Part shown: positions 42,701 to 50,925 of the stretch, in pieces | Layout: every line of letters begins with the position of its first letter | Numbering within the stretch: position 1 is the stretch's first letter | NCBI RefSeq assembly: GCF_000263855.1 | Contig: NZ_AJWX01000008.1 | Location: forward strand, 1-64,000 | Source: Pseudomonas sp. M47T1 | Lineage (GTDB): Bacteria; Pseudomonadota; Gammaproteobacteria; Pseudomonadales; Pseudomonadaceae | Length of the DNA: 64,000 nucleotides | Direction of reading: 5' to 3' | The notes under the pieces: model-generated | What the model was told of the DNA's origin: nothing | Seen by the model: only the letters and a program-made list of their open reading frames with translations | The model's database searches: none | Translations under genes and position numbers: made by a program

Positions 42701-43962
42701 TGACCTTGGACATGGGCGGGTACGAAATCAGCGGGTGTGCCCAGCGCTTTGCTGGCGGCCACGACATCCAGGGCGTTGATGTGGCGAAAGCTGGGGTTGC
42801 GGTAGAAAGCCCGCCAAAGCTCGTCGCCCCATGGCTTTTCGGGGCGGCGCAGGAAGCGCGAGTCCGGATCGATGGCGCGTTGCTTGAGCACTTGGCGTGC
42901 CATGGCCAGGCGGTCGGGGGGTGGTTGTTGCAAGTGCTCCACTGTCAGCGCCAGTTCCTCCTCCCGTTGGCTGAACTCGCTCATCACTCGCTGCAGGGCC
43001 GCTGGCGAGTCTTTCTCCAATGGAGTGAGCAAACCGTTGGCAATGCCCCATTCGCGCAACGACCTTACCAGGGTGATCGCCAGCAACGGCTGTGCGGCTT
43101 CGTCATCTTGGCTCGCCAACTGCGAGGCGTAGCGGCACAGCCCCTGGAAGCCGATGCGCACCGCGCTGCCTGGTTCGATCAATTCGGCCAGCTGCGTCCC
43201 CTGATTCAGGTGTACCCACAGGTTGCTGCGCCGCCAGGCCAGGTGCGCGGGTACATCCGGCACTTGCAGTTCCACAGGCAGGTGCGCAGTGAGAAGCCAG
43301 GCGACGAGGGGGCGATAGTGCGCGGCCAGGCCCTTCATGTGATGGTCGGTGATGCGATCGCGCAGTCCGCTGACGGCCATGCCCTGCAAGGCGGGCTGCT
43401 CGAAGTCGAAGTCGCGCAGCGTGCCTTTCGGGTCCAGGTCCAGTGTCAGGGCCTTGAGCAGCAACTTGTAGGTCATCAGCGCCGAAGGTGTTTCGTCGCT
43501 GTATTGGCCGTACCAGTCCAGCGCCCCCAGCAATTGCGTGCCCAGTGCCTGCGCCGCTTCGCCTTCCAGCAGGTGCGCCAGCGTCAGCAAAGCAGGGCGG
43601 TCGGCCACGGGGTCGGGAGCCAAGGCTTCCAGCAGGCAGGTAGCAGGCGCCGCATACGCCGTGCGTGTCACCTCTCGTATCACCGGCGTGTCGCTGTCAT
43701 CCAGCAACTCGTCCAGGGCCATCGTGTCGCGCAGCACTACGCCGGCCAGTACGTGCTGGGCTTGCTGCAATTGCGTCAGGCAGTTCTGCAGGCCCTTCTT
43801 GCTGGCATCAGGTACCAGGTTCAGGTCTTTCAGGGCTCTGGTCAGCACGGCGTCCAGGGTGTAGCGCTGATCCTGAAGATACTGGGTGACTCTGGTTTGC
43901 AGACCAGCCAGTTTCAGCAAGTCGTTATTGCCCCAATGGCGCCAGCGGGGGAGTCCGTTCAT
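39772..43962 (-). CDS. Very large putative polymorphic toxin with C-terminal deaminase-like domain
   Basis: The product is 1396 residues from an ATG with AGGAG eight bases upstream. There is no signal peptide. Residues 1 to about 640 are mostly helical and unrecognised. Residues about 645-760 hold a Gly/Ala/Leu-rich, partly hydrophobic segment beginning VFIPFWGAAEDW, which by memory recalls the DUF6543-type large toxins of Pseudomonas. The last about 70 residues look like a zinc deaminase core. FDSE at 1337-1340 stands in the usual (H/C/D)xE place, a strand follows, then PTCQSC with Cys1369 and Cys1372. This pattern is typical of deaminase toxins described in P. putida and others. Base use is less GC-biased than in neighbours. 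It could instead be an effector of unknown type. Confidence 0.5.
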   Translation of the reverse strand: MNGLPRWRHWGNNDLLKLAGLQTRVTQYLQDQRYTLDAVLTRALKDLNLVPDASKKGLQNCLTQLQQAQHVLAGVVLRDTMALDELLDDSDTPVIREVTRTAYAAPATCLLEALAPDPVADRPALLTLAHLLEGEAAQALGTQLLGALDWYGQYSDETPSALMTYKLLLKALTLDLDPKGTLRDFDFEQPALQGMAVSGLRDRITDHHMKGLAAHYRPLVAWLLTAHLPVELQVPDVPAHLAWRRSNLWVHLNQGTQLAELIEPGSAVRIGFQGLCRYASQLASQDDEAAQPLLAITLVRSLREWGIANGLLTPLEKDSPAALQRVMSEFSQREEELALTVEHLQQPPPDRLAMARQVLKQRAIDPDSRFLRRPEKPWGDELWRAFYRNPSFRHINALDVVAASKALGTPADFVPAHVQGHDGTFYPAFMNMHGLPDVAARFEREFAPWLAQSRKACGAMIRLLLSDLPKEQRAPLFGEVTVLVVRKFEYSAFELLAGLVGLLYRELVDRVSTDHGQYGFMLQARHQGRLYYYEVLPYAGLIRLRPELQPLPIYDPSLRVDRNDKWELPIDANAYLTGSAPRTTSSVDVALERLLTLEAIATDTLTAKQAETYFDDLTSTLAERVGEQFMFKHAQRLHLKLRGQTAFDQAHPAKKVTQVFIPFWGAAEDWNEGLATGDRGQLRWAALGLGLETAGLAVPAARITALSVRTARIGARLGLQASLPALRNLVAQTSLSIADQFNPAGLALMLPKALSRIGKTGRSALRWLKRKRSLPVLRPASTRPLRPTPGVDYRRQSSDYRLRRLDDGQSLILYRSQRKGERARLFMIAPDTGGPCGRALTRTADNGGLLRRPPGQIPLEFDEASQSWILRDTTPQLTQHWMAWGDDLYLSAGSVIYRKTTLASGTTVLRRVHSRSLSRALDDIQVTPCRVKRGDPMQMICGPSARSVRNTSHTNTSPGQTEGSDFAPWFTDRRITAGSRERLVHGQQVWRIEENTLKHVRHLSPNEYSPQVTCRILGGNDRFKQIEIDCLVQAIDDTRRISAVVVPRRSDETLVLITRADDLAYYRADYRLGQQDLTLTRIASSPPQATARPGPLTEDDALHYIYNGAYDANHLLRSVVPAVIDQNISVLASRLTADHRKWLKRYISGPFVLDTTPEQAALYCHYTQRKLVLRARGDRDQWHSITEHTPEALRARIAADLNAIHGSHDRFTAANLLLAGTTRQMATAPKNLAYVRLAYKDPGRPDAIYYSLSGFQKPEFDLTLSRRMAMADREGLEPGWRLTADSATAPDGTRFINAQFRPQRTGQRNPPDQELLFLPDLNNMNRLEELSEQRRMFDSERMILARLNKDITDFSSVNSILVFSMKPTCQSCTVGLSDLRGKVAPGKFQVVEGALP

Positions 43963-44087
43963 TGGTCATGCTCCTGTGATGTAATGAGCCATCAGTGGAA
44001 CAAACCCCGATTGCCCCGGCGGGGTAGATAACTAGCTCAGCCCCACGCGCCGTTTCTGTGCGACGCTGCGCACACACATCAGGCATG

Positions 44088-44102
44088 GCACGATCTTGGT
44101 GC
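44088..44102. promoter_or_regulatory. Candidate NtrC-binding site
   Basis: GCAC-N7-GTGC matches the core of the NtrC consensus TGCACC-N5-GGTGCA; the flanks are partly conserved (G before, T after). Its centre is about 77 bases before the start expected from the sigma-54 promoter at 44146. Confidence 0.5.
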
Positions 44103-44145
44103 TGTGCTTGAATGAGCAAGCGCTCTAACGCTTGGCTTTGCCACG

Positions 44146-44161
44146 TGGCATAAGTCTTGCG
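44146..44161 (+). promoter_or_regulatory. Sigma-54 (-24/-12) promoter of the DUF2126 operon
   Basis: TGGCATAAGTCTTGCG fits TGGCAYRNNNNTTGCW at all but the last position, with GG and GC ten bases apart. The expected start is near 44172, leaving a short leader to the GTG at 44199. It also argues against a start codon at 44157. Confidence 0.65.
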
Positions 44162-44198
44162 CGGTTCGCTTACCGTCCAGGCTCGCAGGAGGCACGCC

Positions 44199-47100
44199 GT
44201 GTCGATCCATGTCGCATTGCACCATGTCACGCATTACCGCTACGACCGTGCGGTTGAACTTGGCCCGCAGATCGTCCGCCTTCGTCCCGCGCCCCACAGC
44301 CGCACGCGCGTGCTGTCCTATGCGCTGAAGGTTTTGCCTGAGCAGCATTTCATCAATTGGCAACAGGACCCCCAGGGCAATTACCTGGCGCGGCTGGTAT
44401 TCCCCGAAAAAACCAAAGAGTTCCGCGTGGAGGTTGACCTGGTCGCCGAGATGGCGGTGTTCAACCCATTCGACTTCTTCCTGGAGCCCTACGCGGAAAA
44501 GATCCCTTTCGCCTACGCCAAGGACGAAAAGCACGAACTGGCGCCGTATCTGGAAAAGTTGCCGCTGTCGCCCAAGTTCGAGGCGTACCTGAAAGGCATC
44601 GACCGTACGCCGATCCCGGCGGTGGACTTCCTGGTAGGTCTCAATCAGCGCTTGAGCCAGGATATCGGCTACCTGATCCGCATGGAACCGGGTGTGCAAA
44701 CCCCGGAACAAACCCTGGAAAATGCCTCCGGCTCGTGCCGCGACTCGGCGTGGCTGCTGGTGCAATTGATGCGCCACCTGGGCCTGGCCGCGCGATTTGT
44801 GTCCGGCTACCTGATTCAGCTGACCGCTGATGTGAAGGCGCTGGATGGCCCGTCCGGCACCGAGGTGGATTTCACTGACCTGCACGCCTGGTGCGAGGTG
44901 TACCTGCCCGGTGCCGGCTGGATCGGCCTTGATGCTACCTCCGGGCTGTTTGCCGGTGAAGGGCATATCCCATTGGCCTGTAGCCCGGATCCGTCGTCTG
45001 CGGCGCCGATCAGTGGCCTGGTAGAGCCCTGCGAGTGCGAGTTCAGCCACGAAATGTCGGTGGAGCGCCTGTGGGAAGCACCGCGGGTCACCCGGCCCTA
45101 CAGCGAACAGCAATGGCAGGAAATTCAGGCGCTGGGACGGCACATCGATGCCGACCTGGTGGAAGGCGATGTACGCCTGACCATGGGCGGCGAGCCTACT
45201 TTCGTATCGATTGACGACCCGGACGGCGCCGAGTGGAACACCGCCGCCCTGGGCGAGGACAAGCGCACGCTGTCCGCCGAGCTCTACCAGCGCATGCGCG
45301 CCCGTTACGCCCCCAAGGGGCTGGTGCATTTCGGCCAGGGCAAGTGGTACCCGGGCGAGCAGTTGCCGCGCTGGTCACTCAACGCCTATTGGCGCGTGGA
45401 TGGCCAGCCGATCTGGCACAACGACGCGTTGATTGCCGATGAAGGCAAGGACTACGGCGCCACTGGCGAACTGGCGGGGCGCTTCCTGGCCAGCGTAGCC
45501 GAGCGCCTGAAGTTGCCGCCGCGCTTTGTGTTTCCCGCCTACGAGGACAACTTCTACTACCTGTGGCGCGAAGGTGCGTTGCCGGTGAACGTCAGCGCCG
45601 AGGACTCGCGCCTGGACGAGGAAATGGAGCGCAAGCGCCTGCGCAAGGTGTTCAGCCAGGGCCTGGACAAGGTAATCGGGCAAGTACTGCCGTTGGCCCG
45701 TACTGCTGCCGGTGACCAATGGCAAAGCGGCCGCTGGTACCTGCGCGACAGTCATTGCCGGCTGGTGCCGGGCGATTCGCCGCTGGGCTACCGCCTGCCG
45801 CTGGCCTCGCAGCCCTGGGTGACGGCCGCCGAATACCCCTTCGTGCACCCTCGCGACCCCAACCAGGACTTCGCGGCCCTGCCCACGCCGGCGCAATTGC
45901 AGGTGGTGAGCACGGCCCAGGTCGAAGAGCAGGACCGCGCGCCCAAGCTCGACGAGTCGGCCAGTTGGCTGACCCGTACCGCCCTGTGCGCCGAAGCACG
46001 CGACGGACGCCTGTACCTGTTCATGCCACCTTTGGCTGAGGTGCAAGACTACCTGGAACTGGTGGCCGTGATCGAGGCCACTGCCGAGGAGTTGAAGTGC
46101 CCGGTATTGCTGGAAGGCTATGAGCCGCCCTACGACCCGCGGCTGGCCAATTTCCGCATTACCCCGGACCCGGGCGTCATCGAAGTCAACGTACAGCCTT
46201 CGGCCAGCTGGGACGAACTGGTGGAGCGCACCGAGTTTCTCTACGAACAGGCGCGCGAAACCCGCCTGAGCACAGAGAAATTCATGATCGATGGTCGCCA
46301 CACCGGTACCGGTGGTGGCAACCATTTCGTGCTCGGTGGCGCCACGCCTGCAGATTCGCCCTTCCTGCGCCGCCCCGACCTGTTGCGCAGCCTGATCAGT
46401 TACTGGCACAACCATCCGTCGCTGTCGTACCTGTTCAGCGGGCTGTTTATCGGGCCCACGTCCCAGGCACCGCGGGTGGACGAGGCGCGCAACGATTCAC
46501 TGTACGAGCTGGAGATAGCCTTCCAGCAGATGCCGGCACCCGGCGAGGCGTGCGCGCCGTGGCTGGTGGACCGCCTGTTGCGCAACCTGCTGATCGACGT
46601 CACGGGCAACACCCACCGCGCCGAGTTCTGCATCGACAAGCTTTACTCGCCCGACGGTGCCACGGGCCGCCTGGGCTTGCTGGAGCTGCGCGGTTTCGAG
46701 ATGCCGCCCCATGCACGCATGAGCCTGGTGCAACAATTGCTGCTGCGGGCGCTGGTGGCGCGCTTCTGGCGCGAACCCTATGCCCCGCTCAAGCTGGCGC
46801 GTTGGGGCACCGAGTTGCACGACCGCTTCATGCTTGCGCACTTTATCGAGCAGGACTTCGCCGACGTCATCGCCGAGCTCAACGCCGCCGGCTACGGGCT
46901 GCGTGCCGAGTGGTTCGCCGCGCACCTGGAGTTTCGCTTCCCCAAAATCGGCGACTACGCCGTGGCGGGCATCGAGCTGGAATTGCGCCAGGCGCTGGAG
47001 CCGTGGCACGTGCTGGGCGAGGAGGGCGGGGCCGGCGGCACGGTCCGCTATGTGGACTCCTCGCTGGAGCGCCTGCAGGTCAAGCTCAATGGCCTGTCGC

Positions 47101-47477
47101 CGCAGCGCTACGTGCTGACCTGCAACGGCCGTACGGTGCCGTTGCACAGCACCGGCAAGGTGGGCGAGTACGTGGCCGGCGTGCGATTCCGCGCCTGGCA
47201 GCCGTTCAATTGTCTGCAACCGACCATCCCGGTGCACGCACCGCTGGTGTTCGACATCCATGACACCTGGATGCAGCGCTCGCTGGGCGGTTGCCAATAC
47301 CACGTGGCCCACCCGGGCGGGCGCAACTACGAAACCCTGCCGGTGAATGCCAACGAGGCCGAAAGCCGGCGGCTGTCGCGTTTCTTCCGCCTGGGCCATA
47401 GCCCTGGTGCATTGCCTGCGCCTACACTCACGATCAATGACGAGCTGCCGATGACATTGGATATGCGTCGCACCTGA
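44199..47477 (+). CDS. Transglutaminase-DUF2126 protein
   Basis: The product is 1092 residues from a GTG with GGAGG about eight bases upstream. An N-terminal beta domain (about 1-120, HHVTHYRYDRAV) is typical of bacterial transglutaminase-like proteins. The papain-like transglutaminase core has its triad intact: Cys180 (GSCRDSAW), His229 (LHAWCEVY) and Asp245 (GLDATSG). Residues about 310-1090 form DUF2126, beginning near LTMGGEPTFVSIDD and including GGGNHFVLGG. Comparative work has placed DUF2126 with ATP-grasp and alpha-E proteins in predicted amide-ligase systems. It is the first gene of a three-gene operon. The reaction is unknown. Confidence 0.9.
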   Translation: MSIHVALHHVTHYRYDRAVELGPQIVRLRPAPHSRTRVLSYALKVLPEQHFINWQQDPQGNYLARLVFPEKTKEFRVEVDLVAEMAVFNPFDFFLEPYAEKIPFAYAKDEKHELAPYLEKLPLSPKFEAYLKGIDRTPIPAVDFLVGLNQRLSQDIGYLIRMEPGVQTPEQTLENASGSCRDSAWLLVQLMRHLGLAARFVSGYLIQLTADVKALDGPSGTEVDFTDLHAWCEVYLPGAGWIGLDATSGLFAGEGHIPLACSPDPSSAAPISGLVEPCECEFSHEMSVERLWEAPRVTRPYSEQQWQEIQALGRHIDADLVEGDVRLTMGGEPTFVSIDDPDGAEWNTAALGEDKRTLSAELYQRMRARYAPKGLVHFGQGKWYPGEQLPRWSLNAYWRVDGQPIWHNDALIADEGKDYGATGELAGRFLASVAERLKLPPRFVFPAYEDNFYYLWREGALPVNVSAEDSRLDEEMERKRLRKVFSQGLDKVIGQVLPLARTAAGDQWQSGRWYLRDSHCRLVPGDSPLGYRLPLASQPWVTAAEYPFVHPRDPNQDFAALPTPAQLQVVSTAQVEEQDRAPKLDESASWLTRTALCAEARDGRLYLFMPPLAEVQDYLELVAVIEATAEELKCPVLLEGYEPPYDPRLANFRITPDPGVIEVNVQPSASWDELVERTEFLYEQARETRLSTEKFMIDGRHTGTGGGNHFVLGGATPADSPFLRRPDLLRSLISYWHNHPSLSYLFSGLFIGPTSQAPRVDEARNDSLYELEIAFQQMPAPGEACAPWLVDRLLRNLLIDVTGNTHRAEFCIDKLYSPDGATGRLGLLELRGFEMPPHARMSLVQQLLLRALVARFWREPYAPLKLARWGTELHDRFMLAHFIEQDFADVIAELNAAGYGLRAEWFAAHLEFRFPKIGDYAVAGIELELRQALEPWHVLGEEGGAGGTVRYVDSSLERLQVKLNGLSPQRYVLTCNGRTVPLHSTGKVGEYVAGVRFRAWQPFNCLQPTIPVHAPLVFDIHDTWMQRSLGGCQYHVAHPGGRNYETLPVNANEAESRRLSRFFRLGHSPGALPAPTLTINDELPMTLDMRRT

Positions 47478-47542
47478 AAGGGCGGCCGGGACACCGGCCA
47501 CCCGCATTATTCTGATGTTCTACTGCCTGCGCCGAGCGTTCC

Positions 47543-50026
47543 ATGCCAGACCTGCTTGACCGATACCCGCTGACGGCGGGAAGTTTTGACGAGATGCTCG
47601 AGGCCGATGGTTCGGTGCGCCCGCACTGGCGCAAGCTGTTCGACCAGTTGCAGCGCAGCAGCCCGGTGCAACTGGCCCAGCGCCAGGCGCTGCTGACCCG
47701 GCAAATCCAGGAAAACGGCGTGACCTACAACGTCTACGCTGACCCCAAGGGGGCCGATCGGCCGTGGGAACTGGACCTGCTGCCCCACGTCATTCCTGAC
47801 AACGAGTGGCAGCACCTGCGCGCCGGTATTGCCCAGCGCGGCAAGCTGCTCAACGCCGTGCTGGCCGATATCTATGGCCCGCAGGAGCTGATTCGCCAAG
47901 GCCTGCTGCCGGCCGAACTGGTGTATGGCCACAACAATTTCCTGTGGCCGTGCCAAGGCCTCAAGCCGCCGGGGGATATCTTCCTGCACCTGTACGCCGT
48001 TGACCTGGCGCGCACCCCGGACGGGCGCTGGTGGGTCACGGCCGACCGCACCCAGGCGCCTTCGGGCGCCGGCTATGCGCTGGAAAACCGCATGAGCGTG
48101 TCGCGGGCCTTCCCGGAGCTGTACCGCGACCTCAAGGTCGAACACCTGTCCGGTTATTTCCGCACGCTGCAGGACACCTTGCGGCGCCTGGCGGCCGATA
48201 AGCACGAAACACCGTTGATTGTGCTACTGACCCCGGGGCGCTTCAACGAAAGCTATTTCGAACATTTGTACCTGGCGCGGCAGTTGGGTTACCCGCTGGT
48301 GGAAGGCAGCGACTTGACCGTGCGCGACGCCACGGTGTACCTCAAGACCCTCAGCGGCCTGCGCCGCGTGCACGCGATCATGCGCCGCCTGGACGACGAC
48401 TTCTGCGACCCGCTGGAACTGCGTACCGACTCGGCGCTGGGCGTGCCCGGTTTGCTGGAAGCGGTGCGCCAGGGCCGCGTGCTGGTGGCCAACGCCCTGG
48501 GCAGCGGTGTGCTGGAGTCACCTGGGCTGCTGGGTTTCCTGCCCACCATCAACGAGCACCTGTTCGGTGAAAAGCTGATCCTGCCGTCGGTGGCCACGTG
48601 GTGGTGCGGTGAGCCGCCGGTCATGGCGCAGGCCTTGGAGAAACTGCCACAACTGCTGATCAAGCCGGCGTTTCCCTCGCAAAGTTTTACCCCGGTGTTT
48701 GGTCGCGACCTGGATGCCAAGCAGCGCAAGGCCATGGCCGAGCGCATTCAGGCCAGGCCCTACGCCTACGTCGCCCAGGAACTGGCGCAACTGTCCCAGG
48801 CCCCGGTATGGCAGGACAGCGGCCAGTTGGCGCCTCGGGCCATTGGCATGCGCGTCTACGCGGTGGCCGGCTACGACGGTTACCGGGTGTTGCCTGGCGC
48901 GTTGACCCGGGTGGCCGCCGAAGCCGATGCCGAAGTGGTGTCGATGCAGCGTGGCGGGGCTAGCAAGGACACTTGGGTGCTGGGTGAACGCGCGCCCATC
49001 GGCGAGCAATGGAAGGCTCAGCGCAGCATTGGCGTGCACGATGTAGTGCGCGTCGACCCCTACCTGCCGTCGCGGGTGGTGGAAAACCTGTTCTGGTTCG
49101 GCCGCTATTGCGAGCGCTGCGACGACAGTGCGCGCTTGCTGCGCATTATCCTCGGGCGCTACATCGACGGTGACGACCCGCTGGCCCTGGACGCCGCCGT
49201 GGAACTGGCCGAGCGCCTGTCACTGCTGCCCGAAGAGGGCAACCTGGAAGAACGCCTGCTGGCGGCGCTGCTGGGCGATGAGTGGCCGTTCAGCCTGCGT
49301 GCCAACTTGCAACGGTTGCAGTGGGCCGCCTCGCAAGTGCGCGGCAAGCTTTCGCGGGAGAACTGGCAGGCACTGGTGGAGTTGCAGCGCGAAGCCCAGA
49401 GCCTGGACGTGGAAGAGCCCGATTTCGGCGAGCTACTGGACTTCCTCAACCGCCTGGTGATGTCCCTGGCCGCGCTGTCAGGCTTTGCCCTGGACGACAT
49501 GACTCGCGACGAGGGCTGGCGCTTCCTGATGATTGGCCGGCGCCTCGAGCGCTTGCAGTTCCTCAGTACCAGCCTGGCCGCGTTCCTGCGTGGCGTGGCC
49601 GTGGCCGACCAGGCCGGGCTTGAATGGCTGCTGGAACTGGGCAACAGCAGCATTACCTACCGCTCCCGCTACCTGGCCGTGCCACAGTTGATCCCGGTGC
49701 TGGACCTGTTGTTGCTCGATGAGCAGAACCCCCATGCGGTGCTGTTCCAGCTCAAGCTGGTGAACCGCTCGCTGCGTCGCCTCAACGAAGAGTTTGGTGC
49801 GCCCCGTGAACGCGGGCTGGCTATGCTGATCGAGCGGCTGGCCGGGTTTGACCTGGGCAGCCTGGAAAATTCGCTGTTCGGCGCCCCCAGCGTACAAGCG
49901 GTGCTCGATGGCCTGGCCGACCTGCTGCAAACCATCTCGGAAGCCGGCGGCCAGGTCTCCGACCGCCTGGCCCTGCGCCATTTTGCCCACGTCGATGACG
50001 TCAGCCAACGGACGATATCGGTATGA
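47543..50026 (+). CDS. Circularly permuted ATP-grasp fused to alpha-E domain
   Basis: The 827-residue fusion lies 65 bases after the DUF2126 gene. Residues about 60-480 are a circularly permuted ATP-grasp (DUF404/DUF407 type). Recognisable parts are ADRTQAPSGAGYALENR, VRDATVYLKTLSGL and LIKPAFPSQSF. Residues about 505-815 are an all-helical alpha-E (DUF403) domain starting LPSRVVENLFWFGRYCERC. In many genomes these are two adjacent genes; here they are one protein. Family comparisons predict a peptide or protein amide ligase. Its stop overlaps the next start (ATGA). Confidence 0.88.
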   Translation: MPDLLDRYPLTAGSFDEMLEADGSVRPHWRKLFDQLQRSSPVQLAQRQALLTRQIQENGVTYNVYADPKGADRPWELDLLPHVIPDNEWQHLRAGIAQRGKLLNAVLADIYGPQELIRQGLLPAELVYGHNNFLWPCQGLKPPGDIFLHLYAVDLARTPDGRWWVTADRTQAPSGAGYALENRMSVSRAFPELYRDLKVEHLSGYFRTLQDTLRRLAADKHETPLIVLLTPGRFNESYFEHLYLARQLGYPLVEGSDLTVRDATVYLKTLSGLRRVHAIMRRLDDDFCDPLELRTDSALGVPGLLEAVRQGRVLVANALGSGVLESPGLLGFLPTINEHLFGEKLILPSVATWWCGEPPVMAQALEKLPQLLIKPAFPSQSFTPVFGRDLDAKQRKAMAERIQARPYAYVAQELAQLSQAPVWQDSGQLAPRAIGMRVYAVAGYDGYRVLPGALTRVAAEADAEVVSMQRGGASKDTWVLGERAPIGEQWKAQRSIGVHDVVRVDPYLPSRVVENLFWFGRYCERCDDSARLLRIILGRYIDGDDPLALDAAVELAERLSLLPEEGNLEERLLAALLGDEWPFSLRANLQRLQWAASQVRGKLSRENWQALVELQREAQSLDVEEPDFGELLDFLNRLVMSLAALSGFALDDMTRDEGWRFLMIGRRLERLQFLSTSLAAFLRGVAVADQAGLEWLLELGNSSITYRSRYLAVPQLIPVLDLLLLDEQNPHAVLFQLKLVNRSLRRLNEEFGAPRERGLAMLIERLAGFDLGSLENSLFGAPSVQAVLDGLADLLQTISEAGGQVSDRLALRHFAHVDDVSQRTISV

Positions 50027-50925
50027 GTGCCCACTACGAGATCATCCACGACACCCATTACCACTACGACAGCCCGGTGTCTCTGGCTCAGCAGTTGGCG
50101 CACCTGTGGCCGCGGCCCTGTGCCTGGCAGATCTGCCGCGAACAGCAGTTGCAGATCAGCCCCGAGCCGACCTGGCGGGTGGACGACTACGATGTGTTCG
50201 GCAACCCGCTGACGCGTTTGACCTTCGAGCGCCCCCACCACGAACTGAAAGTCAGCGCGCGGCTGAAAGTAGAGGTGCTGGCGCGCAAGACGCCGGACTT
50301 CGCGACGTCGCAAAGCTGGGAAGCGGTGCGCAGCGCGCTGTGCTACAGCAGTGCGCCGATTGCCGAAGACCTGATGAAGGCCTGCCGTTACCGTTTCGAG
50401 TCGCCCTATGTGCGCTTGAAACAGAGCTTCGTGGCATTCTCCGCCGATTGCTTCCCGGCCGGCCGGCCCCTGCTGCAGGGCGCGCGGGCCTTGATGGAAA
50501 AGATCTTCGAGGAGTTCACCTTCGATGCCGAGGCCACCCAGGTGGCCACGCCGCTGGTCGAGGTGCTGGAGCGCCGCCGCGGCGTGTGCCAGGACTTTGC
50601 CCACTTGATGCTCGCCTGCCTGCGTTCGCGCGGCCTGGCGGCCCGCTATGTCAGCGGCTACCTGTTGACCCAACCACCGCCCGGGCAACCGCGGCTGATT
50701 GGCGCCGATGCGTCCCATGCCTGGGTATCGGTGTATTGCCCGCCGTTGGGCTGGATCGATTTCGACCCCACCAACAACGTGCAACCGGCCTTGGAACACG
50801 TCACCCTGGCCTGGGGCCGGGACTTCTCCGATGTGTCGCCGTTGCGCGGGGTGATCCTGGGCGGCGGCAGCCATGACCCGGAAGTGCAGGTCACGGTCAT
50901 GCCGCAGGGCGAAATGCCGGGCTGA
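50023..50925 (+). CDS. Transglutaminase-family protein
   Basis: The 300-residue protein is translationally coupled to the preceding fusion. An N-terminal beta domain (about 1-100, IIHDTHYHYDSPVSLA) is followed by the transglutaminase core. The predicted catalytic triad is Cys189 (GVCQDFAH), His232 (ASHAWVSVY) and Asp248 (DFDPTNN). There is no signal peptide, so it should act in the cytosol. It may hydrolyse or transfer the amide bonds made by its ATP-grasp partner; this is inference. It ends next to the convergent LOG gene without any gap. Confidence 0.9.
   Translation: MSAHYEIIHDTHYHYDSPVSLAQQLAHLWPRPCAWQICREQQLQISPEPTWRVDDYDVFGNPLTRLTFERPHHELKVSARLKVEVLARKTPDFATSQSWEAVRSALCYSSAPIAEDLMKACRYRFESPYVRLKQSFVAFSADCFPAGRPLLQGARALMEKIFEEFTFDAEATQVATPLVEVLERRRGVCQDFAHLMLACLRSRGLAARYVSGYLLTQPPPGQPRLIGADASHAWVSVYCPPLGWIDFDPTNNVQPALEHVTLAWGRDFSDVSPLRGVILGGGSHDPEVQVTVMPQGEMPG

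Noticed and set aside
42664..44031. Long plus-strand open frame opposite the toxin-like gene
   Set aside because: Composition is Gln/Arg/Val-rich without domain patterns and no good ribosome site. It is the antisense of the high-GC coding strand.
44157..44198. Earlier TTG start for the DUF2126 gene
   Set aside because: It would overlap the sigma-54 -12 element and has no ribosome site; the GTG at 44199 has GGAGG.
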